Shown here: one piece after another, positions 58,512 through 64,000 of the stretch
Layout of the letters: every line of letters starts with the position of its first letter
How positions within the stretch are numbered: position 1 is the stretch's first letter
From: JBNJGB01 sp051747385
GTDB lineage: Bacteria > Myxococcota_A > UBA9042 > PHBI01 > JACKFB01
Length of the DNA stretch: 64,000 nucleotides
Direction of reading: 5' to 3'
Assembly: GCA_051747385.1 (NCBI GenBank)
Contig: JBNJGB010000032.1
Coordinates: 1 to 64,000, forward strand
Notes under the pieces: generated by a model
Seen by the model: only the letters and a program-made list of their open reading frames with translations
What the model was told of the DNA's origin: nothing
Database searches by the model: none
Program-made: the position numbers and the translations under genes

Positions 58512-60351
58512 GGCGCCGGCGCAGGTCCGACACGAGGGCCATGTCGGCGCCGTGGGCGGCGAGGGCGTCCACCTCGGCGGAGGCGGCGTCCGGCCGGTCG
58601 AGGCGCAGGAACGCCAGGACCAGGTTCAGGCGCCAGTCGATCTGGTCCGGGGCGGCCTCCAGGGCGTCGCGCCAGTCCACGGCGGCCTGCTCGGTGCGAC
58701 CGGCGTCCATGTGGAGGCCGGCCCGGATGGCCCGGAGGTGGGGGTAGCGGGGCATCCGATCCAGGGCGTCGTCGCAGAGCGCCACGGCCTCGTCGCCGCG
58801 TCCCACGCGCTGGAGGTGCAAGGCCAGGCTCCCCAGGGCCGCCGGGTGCCGGGGCTCCAGCTCCAGGCAGCGGCGGAGGAGGCGCTCCCCCTCTTCGAAC
58901 CCGCCCGCGCGCAGGTGGTCGAGCGCCGCGCGATAGGGCCCGTGGTGATACCCGGCCAGGGAGAGCAGCCCGAAGCCGTCGCGCTGCGGGTCGCCCTCGT
59001 GGATGGTGTCGTCCAGGAGGTTGCCCAGCCAGGAGCCGGCGGGAAGCTGGGTGGCCTGGACCACGGCGACGGCCCCCTCCCCATCGCCCGCCAGCCAGGC
59101 GGCCAGCGCGAGGTTCGCCTGCGCCGCGGCGTCCGCGTCGGCGGCCTCGGCGGCCTCCTCGGCCCGCCGGCGCGCCGCGTCCAGGTCCCCCGCGGCGGCG
59201 TCCAGGTACGCGAGCTGGCCGACCGCACCCGGCGACGGGGGATCCGCGTCCGCGGCCTTCCGGTAGTGCGAGCGGGCCGCGTCCACGTCGCCGCGAAGCT
59301 CCTCGGTCAGGCCCCGCCAGGTCGACAGGCGCGACGAGGTCCCACGGACGGCCTCCGCCCGGTCGAGCAGGGCGTCCAGCTCGCTCGGGCCGCCGTCCAC
59401 GACCAGGTGATGCACGATCTCCCGGACGGCGTCGTCGTCGAGGTCGGCCATCGCCGCCTCCACCTCGTCCCAGGCACCCCGGAGGGCGGCGTCGAGCGTC
59501 GGCTGGGCGGCGGCGCCCACGGGCACGCCGCGGCCGTGGGCGTGGCACGGGAGGTGGAGGTCGACGGCGAACAGGCTGGTGGCAGCGCCGGACGTCCCGG
59601 CCGCCTCCTGGAGCAGGGCCACGCGATCGACGCCCAGGACCTCGGGGGCGTCCCAGCCGGACTCCTGGAGGGCCGCGACGTCGTCGTCGGTCGTGGGGAG
59701 GCGGAAGGCGCCCACGACGTGGGTGGCCGCGGGCGGACCCGGGAGGTGCGCCACCGGGACGGCGACGCCAAGGAGGACGCGCAGGCCCTCCTCCTCGCCG
59801 ATCACCTCCAGGACGTCCGGGTCGCGCTGCAGTCGACGGACCTGCAAGCGGCCGACCTCGACGCCCTCGTCCAGGTCGCCTTGGGGGGCCTTCGACGGCT
59901 CGCCCGCTCCGTCCAGGCCCACCTCCGCCGCCAGTCGATCTCCGTCGTGCGGCGCGAGCGGGGTGGAGGACGAGTCGGTGCGCCACGGGGGCAGGTGGAC
60001 CCGGAGGACCTCTCCGTCCCCGCAGGCGATCAGGGCGCCGGACGGGCCGACGCGGACCGGGCCGCCGGGGCGGACGTGGGGATCGTGGCGGCGGAGGACG
60101 TCGAGGAGGTCCTCGCGCTCCAGCACCGCGTCCAGGTCGGGGACGGCCGGCGCATACGGCGAGCCGACGTCGGCGAACGGGAAGGGCCTCTCCCGCTCCA
60201 CGAAGGCGTCCCGAAGTTGGAGGACCCCCTTCCGGCTCAGGGTCTGGCGGCTCCGCCACAGGCGATCGAGGTCCTCGTCGCCGACGTCCGCCCACGGCGA
60301 GGGCTTCGGGTCCTGCGAGAACAGCTTTCGGACCAGGTCGCCGATGCCCAC
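58495..60351 (-). CDS. TPR-repeat protein
   Basis: A 618-residue cytoplasmic protein. GTG 60351 has GGAGGTG upstream. The first 270 residues form an unassigned alpha/beta domain (LIACGDGEVLRVHLPPW, THVVGAFRLPTTDDDVAALQ). Residues about 310-610 contain tetratricopeptide repeats such as ERLLRRCLELEPRHPAALGS, DEAVALCDDALDRMPRYPHL and EQAAVDWRDALEAAPDQIDW. It has no signal peptide or membrane segment. The TPR part should bind other proteins. The N-terminal domain gives no clue to an activity. It is divergent from the smaller CehA-type lipoprotein. Confidence 0.8.
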   Translation of the reverse strand: MGIGDLVRKLFSQDPKPSPWADVGDEDLDRLWRSRQTLSRKGVLQLRDAFVERERPFPFADVGSPYAPAVPDLDAVLEREDLLDVLRRHDPHVRPGGPVRVGPSGALIACGDGEVLRVHLPPWRTDSSSTPLAPHDGDRLAAEVGLDGAGEPSKAPQGDLDEGVEVGRLQVRRLQRDPDVLEVIGEEEGLRVLLGVAVPVAHLPGPPAATHVVGAFRLPTTDDDVAALQESGWDAPEVLGVDRVALLQEAAGTSGAATSLFAVDLHLPCHAHGRGVPVGAAAQPTLDAALRGAWDEVEAAMADLDDDAVREIVHHLVVDGGPSELDALLDRAEAVRGTSSRLSTWRGLTEELRGDVDAARSHYRKAADADPPSPGAVGQLAYLDAAAGDLDAARRRAEEAAEAADADAAAQANLALAAWLAGDGEGAVAVVQATQLPAGSWLGNLLDDTIHEGDPQRDGFGLLSLAGYHHGPYRAALDHLRAGGFEEGERLLRRCLELEPRHPAALGSLALHLQRVGRGDEAVALCDDALDRMPRYPHLRAIRAGLHMDAGRTEQAAVDWRDALEAAPDQIDWRLNLVLAFLRLDRPDAASAEVDALAAHGADMALVSDLRRRLKERG

Positions 60352-60497
60352 CGCGCACCTCCAGGCTGGGGATCGGCGGGAAGCTAGGACGTGCCCGGCC
60401 GGCCGTCAATGCGGTGTGCGGCCCCGCGAACCCGCGCTTGCGTCGGGAGGGCTCGCCGACCATCCTTGGCGCGCTCCGACGGCGAGGAGGTGGACGG

Positions 60498-62213
60498 ATG
60501 CGACTGGACGGCGGATTTCGACGAGGTGGACTCCACATGGCGCTGGCCATGCTGGGGGCCGTGGCGCTGGTGGCCTGCAGCTCCGACGATGGAGACAGCG
60601 AGGGAGCCGGGGACGCGGCGCCCGACGCGGTGGAGGACACGGCCGAGCCCCTCGACGCGGATGGCGACACGCCTGCCCCCGACGCCGCCGATCCGGACGC
60701 GGATGACGCGGACGACGTGTTCGTGGATCCGAACGCCGTCCTCCAGCCGGCCGAGGGCGAGGTGAACTTCGCCACGGCGGCCGACGGCTGGTACCGGGGC
60801 GACCTGCACTATCACACCGACTACAGCGACGACGCGCGGGAGCAGGGGGGCGATCCCCTGGCCATGTGCCTCGAGATCGCGGACGCGTTCCGGGATCCGG
60901 TCTTCGTGGACAAGCACCCCGAGCTCGCCGGCAACGGGCTGGACTTCATCGCCATCACCGACCACCGCACCGCCGCCGCCCTGGAGGACCCGGACTTCGG
61001 GCACGATCACCTCATCGTCATCCCGGGCGAGGAGTACGGCGGCTCGGGACACGCCAACATCTTCGGCATCAAGGAGTTCATCACCCACGAGCCCGCCGAC
61101 GGGCAGTCCCAGGCCGATCGGCAGCGCGACGCCATCGAGGAGGCCCACGGCATGGGGGCGTTCTTCTCCATCAACCACCCGATGGACGGGAACAACTGGC
61201 CCTACGACACGCCGGACATCGACGGCATCGAGGTCTGGAACGGCCCGTGGGCCGGCTTCAACATGGGCACCAGCGACGAGGATCTCGAGGACTCCATCGC
61301 CGGAGCGGGGGAGGAGAACCCGTTCATCCGTGACGCCCAGACGGCCGGTGGGGGAAACAACGGCAAGGCCCTGCGGCTGTGGCGCAATCACCTGACGGCC
61401 GGCATCCACGTCGCGGTCATCGGCGGGAGCGATCGACACATGCTCGTGCCGGCCGGCCTGCCCACCACCTACGTCCGGCGCCCGTCGGACGCGGAGTTCG
61501 ACGGACTGGAAGGCCCCGATCTCGGCTGGGAGGGGGTCGTCGCCGGGTTCCACGAGGGCGGGACCTTCATCAGCCGCTCGACGTTCGGGCCGCAGGTGGA
61601 CCTGGAGGCCGTCGACGGCGAGGGGCAGAGCTACGGGATGGGGGCCGCGCTTCCCCACGGCGGGACGTGGACCGTTCGCGTCCGCGTCAGCCGGGCCGTC
61701 GGGGGCGTGCTGAGGCTCGTGGCCGGTCCGCGAAAGCCCGCGGAGACCGACGGGACGTACCGCGCGGAGCCCGAGGTGATCTTCGAGGAGGCCATCCACC
61801 ACGACCTCGTGGAGGGCGAGGTGACCTGGGAGGTCCCCGCCGCCGGCGGGTGGCTGCACGCCGTCGTGCTGGACGATCTCCGGCCCGATCCGCTCCCCGA
61901 GGGCCCCGTCCAGGACGCCTACGACAGCTTCCAGGAGCAGGTCTCGGAGGACGCCCTCAAGCTGATCGGGCAGGTCCTCATCCCCCTGGCCGACCGGGAC
62001 GTGGTGTTCGCGCCGAGCGAGTGTGACCCGGACGAGTGGGAGCCGTGGCAGCTCGAGTGCATGCCGGTGGACGACTATCCGCCGCTCCCCACGTTCTACG
62101 TTCCGGACCGGATCGACCGGCTGCTGCACATCTTCTTCGACGACGACGGTGAGTCCACCGAGTTCGCCATGGGCGCCATCACGTCCGCCTTCATGGCGCC
62201 GCCCGAGGAGTAG
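60498..62213 (+). CDS. Lipoprotein with CehA/McbA-type PHP metallohydrolase domain, short form
   Basis: A 571-residue lipoprotein. ATG 60498 follows GAGGAGGT. The lipobox is ALVAC, then an acidic stalk to about residue 85. The PHP domain starts directly after: YRGDLHYHTDYSDD, GLDFIAITDHRTA, VIPGEEYGGSGHANIFG, INHPMDGNNW and GGSDRHM supply the metal-binding residues. Unlike the 901-residue relative at 19726, it has no beta-sandwich or carboxypeptidase regulatory-like region before the PHP part. A C-terminal region of about 200 residues may bind the substrate or surface. The CDF transporter gene begins 28 bp after its stop, so the two are probably co-transcribed. Confidence 0.85.
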   Translation: MRLDGGFRRGGLHMALAMLGAVALVACSSDDGDSEGAGDAAPDAVEDTAEPLDADGDTPAPDAADPDADDADDVFVDPNAVLQPAEGEVNFATAADGWYRGDLHYHTDYSDDAREQGGDPLAMCLEIADAFRDPVFVDKHPELAGNGLDFIAITDHRTAAALEDPDFGHDHLIVIPGEEYGGSGHANIFGIKEFITHEPADGQSQADRQRDAIEEAHGMGAFFSINHPMDGNNWPYDTPDIDGIEVWNGPWAGFNMGTSDEDLEDSIAGAGEENPFIRDAQTAGGGNNGKALRLWRNHLTAGIHVAVIGGSDRHMLVPAGLPTTYVRRPSDAEFDGLEGPDLGWEGVVAGFHEGGTFISRSTFGPQVDLEAVDGEGQSYGMGAALPHGGTWTVRVRVSRAVGGVLRLVAGPRKPAETDGTYRAEPEVIFEEAIHHDLVEGEVTWEVPAAGGWLHAVVLDDLRPDPLPEGPVQDAYDSFQEQVSEDALKLIGQVLIPLADRDVVFAPSECDPDEWEPWQLECMPVDDYPPLPTFYVPDRIDRLLHIFFDDDGESTEFAMGAITSAFMAPPEE

Positions 62214-62241
62214 CGGGGCGGATCCGGCCCGGAGGAGTCCC

Positions 62242-63207
62242 TTGGCTACGGACGAGCAGCCGGCGCGCCCCGGCGAGGCGCTCATCGCGGTGCGGGCCAG
62301 CCTCGCCGTCGGCGTGGCCGTCCTCGCGCTCAAGATCGTCGCGTACCTCCTGACGGGGTCCATCGCGCTCTACTCGGACGCCCTGGAGTCGGTGGTCAAC
62401 GTGGTGGCCGCCGGCGCCGCCTGGGTCGCCCTGAAGGTGTCGGCCCGTCCGCCGGACGCGGAGCACCCGTTCGGGCACAGCAAGGCCGAGTACTTCTCGG
62501 CCGTCTTCGAGGGCGTGCTCATCGTCGTGGCGGCGGTGTCCATCGTGCAGTCCGCCTGGGAGCGCCTCCACGATCCCCTCCCCCTGAGCAGCCTGGGCTG
62601 GGGCGTGGGCCTGTCCGTGATCGCGTCCGTGGGAAACGGCGGCCTCGGCGCCTGGCTGATCCGGAAGGGGCGAAAGCTCCACTCTCCGGCGCTCGTCGCG
62701 GACGGCAAGCACCTGTGGACGGACGTGGTGACGACCGTCGGGGTCCTGGGTGGCATCGCCGTGGCGTCCGTGACCGAGTGGTGGATCCTCGATCCCGTCC
62801 TGGCCATCGTCGTCGCCGTGAACATCATCTGGACCGGCTGGGGGCTGGTGCGGGAGTCCGTCGGTGGCCTCATGGACGAGGCCATCCCGGACGACGAGCT
62901 GGAGAGCATCCGCGAGGCCCTCTCGGAGCACATGGGCCGCGCGCTGCAGGCCCACGACCTGAAGACCCGGCGCGCGGCGCGGCACACCTTCGTCCAGTTC
63001 CACCTGGTGGTGCCCGCCGACATGCCGGTCGCCGAGGCCCACGACATCTGCGACGACCTCGAGGAGGCCCTGGGGGATCTCTTCCCGGAGGTCCACGTGA
63101 CCATCCACATCGAGCCGGAGGCCGAGGCCGAGCCCAGCCCGTTCGTCATGGGCCGCCCCTGCGCCCTCCGCCCCACGGGCATCGCCCCCAAGCGCCGCTC
63201 GGGCTGA
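62242..63207 (+). CDS. Cation diffusion facilitator family transporter
   Basis: A 321-residue CDF metal exporter. The start is TTG 62242 with GGAGGAG 5 nt upstream. Six membrane helices: TM2 carries IALYSDALESVVN, with the first site-A Asp, and TM5 carries KHLWTDVVTTVG (His and Asp of site A). HPFGHSKAEYFSA joins TM2 and TM3. A cytoplasmic ferredoxin-like domain follows (HTFVQFHLVVPADM, AHDICDDLEEAL). It should export Zn, Fe, Mn or Co using the proton gradient. The site-A residues DxxES differ from the DxxxD of zinc exporters, so the metal is uncertain. About 25 residues after the domain (VMGRPCALRP...) are an added tail. Confidence 0.9.
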   Translation: MATDEQPARPGEALIAVRASLAVGVAVLALKIVAYLLTGSIALYSDALESVVNVVAAGAAWVALKVSARPPDAEHPFGHSKAEYFSAVFEGVLIVVAAVSIVQSAWERLHDPLPLSSLGWGVGLSVIASVGNGGLGAWLIRKGRKLHSPALVADGKHLWTDVVTTVGVLGGIAVASVTEWWILDPVLAIVVAVNIIWTGWGLVRESVGGLMDEAIPDDELESIREALSEHMGRALQAHDLKTRRAARHTFVQFHLVVPADMPVAEAHDICDDLEEALGDLFPEVHVTIHIEPEAEAEPSPFVMGRPCALRPTGIAPKRRSG

Positions 63208-63225
63208 CTCATGGACCGGCGAGGG

Positions 63226-63684
63226 CTACTCCGCCGCGCGCGCCTCGAGCTCGCTCACGGGCGGCACCTTCAGGTCCCGGTGGTCGGCGTACATGCAGCG
63301 GTCCTGCACGACGTCGAGGCCGGCCTTGGTGAGGGCGCTCGCGATCTGGTCGTGGCGGATGCCCTTCTGGAACCAGATGACTCCGGGCTTGGGCCGCAGG
63401 GTGAGGAACTCCTCCAGGTGGTCCGGAAGGTGCTTGGCGCCGCGGAACACGTCCACCACGTCGACCGGCTCGTCGATGTCCTTCAGGCTCTCGCGGACCG
63501 TCTCGCCCCAGAGCGTCTTCCCGGCGTGCCCCGGGTTCACCGGGATGATGCGGATGCCCTGCTCGTGGAGATAGTCGGGCACGTAGAACGCAGGCCGCTC
63601 CCGGTCGGGGTGTGCCCCGAGCACGGCGACGACGCGCGCCTGCTCCAGCACGGATCGGATCTCGTCGTCGGTGGTCAGCTCCAT
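63226..63684 (-). CDS. CoA-binding protein, YccU-like
   Basis: A 152-residue Rossmann-fold protein of the CoA_binding_2 family. The nucleotide loop reads VVAVLGAHPDRERPAFYVP, followed by GIRIIPVNPGHAGKTLWGE, VDVVDVFRGAKHLPDHL and PKPGVIWFQKGIRHDQI. The last Cys-Met-Tyr (DRCMYADHR) is the usual family ending. Members bind CoA in vitro, but no enzyme activity is established. ATG 63684 is preceded by GAGGAGGAG. It lies convergent with the CDF gene. Confidence 0.9.
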   Translation of the reverse strand: MELTTDDEIRSVLEQARVVAVLGAHPDRERPAFYVPDYLHEQGIRIIPVNPGHAGKTLWGETVRESLKDIDEPVDVVDVFRGAKHLPDHLEEFLTLRPKPGVIWFQKGIRHDQIASALTKAGLDVVQDRCMYADHRDLKVPPVSELEARAAE

Positions 63685-63773
63685 GGCGCTCTCCTCCTCT
63701 GGTGCGTTCTGCGGGGGCGCCTCGGCGGCGACCGCCGCAGCCGAGCGGTGCAATCGTAGTGCCAGGGACAGGG

Positions 63774-64000
63774 TCAACCCGCCGCGGCCTTCGCCAGCCG
63801 GGCCTGCTGCGCCGCCACCTCGGCGTCCAGGTGATCGTCGCCGCAGCGCTCCAGGTACTCCTCGTAGGAGCCCCGGAAGTCCTGGATGCCGTCGGGCGTG
63901 ATCTCGAGGACGCGCGTGGCCAGCCGCGAGACGAACCAGCGGTCGTGGGACACGAAGAGGATGGTGCCGTCGTAGTCCGCGAGGGCGTCGGCGAGGGCCT
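63774..64000 (-). CDS. ABC-F ATPase, C-terminal fragment at window edge
   Basis: The last 74 codons of an ABC-F family protein. The D-loop/H-loop region reads DGTILFVSHDRWFVSRLATR, then EITPDGIQDFRGSYEEYLERC, the pattern of YbiT-like ABC-F proteins that act on ribosomes. No membrane domain is expected. The remainder, including both Walker motifs, lies beyond the window. Confidence 0.88.
   Translation of the reverse strand, partial: ALADALADYDGTILFVSHDRWFVSRLATRVLEITPDGIQDFRGSYEEYLERCGDDHLDAEVAAQQARLAKAAAG

Noticed and set aside
63750..63780. GTGCCAGGGACAGGGTCAAC, loosely like the 32-bp element or other REP-type ends
   Set aside because: The match to 40762 is too short and no second copy was seen.

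Overview
The window comes from a very GC-rich Gram-negative bacterium, most likely a member of the Myxococcota or a related deltaproteobacterial lineage. The clues are a C-terminal Cys-TM-Arg sorting tail of the MYXO-CTERM kind (gene 768-1973), many lipoproteins with long Asp/Pro/Thr linkers, exported Cys-rich proteins with GKxCGxDGCGG and CDDGDxC repeats, a bacterial RRM protein, a System II cytochrome c maturation pair, and several exported multiheme cytochromes. It reads as chromosomal housekeeping and accessory sequence. I see no rRNA, tRNA, CRISPR array, integrase or intact insertion sequence. The taxonomic placement is inference.

Layout. 1-4147: a gene start cut by the window edge, a decayed PD-(D/E)XK nuclease fragment, a MYXO-CTERM-like surface protein and a DUF222/HNH-type nuclease. 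4154-10321: a MarR-regulated efflux operon in which the RND pump and the TolC-like outer-membrane channel are one polypeptide. 10575-16170: a HisKA_2 sensor kinase, a chalcone-isomerase-like protein, a membrane protein with winged-helix-like repeats, and a BCCT transporter whose BetT-type regulatory tail is a separate overlapping gene, beside a truncated hydrolase. 16209-27513: respiratory and lipoprotein region with a NapC-type hexaheme cytochrome behind an FNR-like box, a CehA/McbA metallohydrolase lipoprotein, an operon for a cytochrome-barrel fusion, a pentaheme cytochrome and a PTS IIA domain, and class I fumarase. 27545-33506: DUF2868/DUF3482 GTPase pair and the ResB/CcsA haem-ligation pair. 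33882-36790: a cyclic-nucleotide-domain/cysteine-desulfurase fusion, then a tiny membrane peptide with an in-frame UGA (candidate selenoprotein) abutting fmdB. 36991-40761: a lipoprotein, a double-ACT protein and a flavin reductase fusion.

40762-46216 is a block bounded by two inverted copies of a 32-bp element. It holds a glutaredoxin-DUF302 fusion, a YdfG-like SDR, a Cys-rich secreted protein, and a coupled pair: a POTRA-less Omp85-like barrel and an exported lipoprotein with protein-kinase-like catalytic motifs. 46216-51276: a paired cNMP-domain protein and nucleotide-carrier/HEAT protein, a response regulator without a standard start codon, and an RRM protein with a structured leader. 51505-64000: glyoxalase II, an acyltransferase-fold protein lacking its catalytic His, Cys-rich lipoproteins, a sigma-54 activator without a sensor domain, a TPR protein, a second CehA lipoprotein, a CDF transporter, a CoA-binding protein and the end of an ABC-F gene.

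The cytochromes at 17861, 22872 and 24532 would depend on the haem-ligation pair at 30592-33506, so one part of the window supports exported electron transfer. The strongest candidates for something new are the kinase-fold lipoprotein with its barrel (43055-46166), the RND-TolC fusion with a buried signal peptide, the split BetT tail, and the possible selenoprotein next to fmdB.
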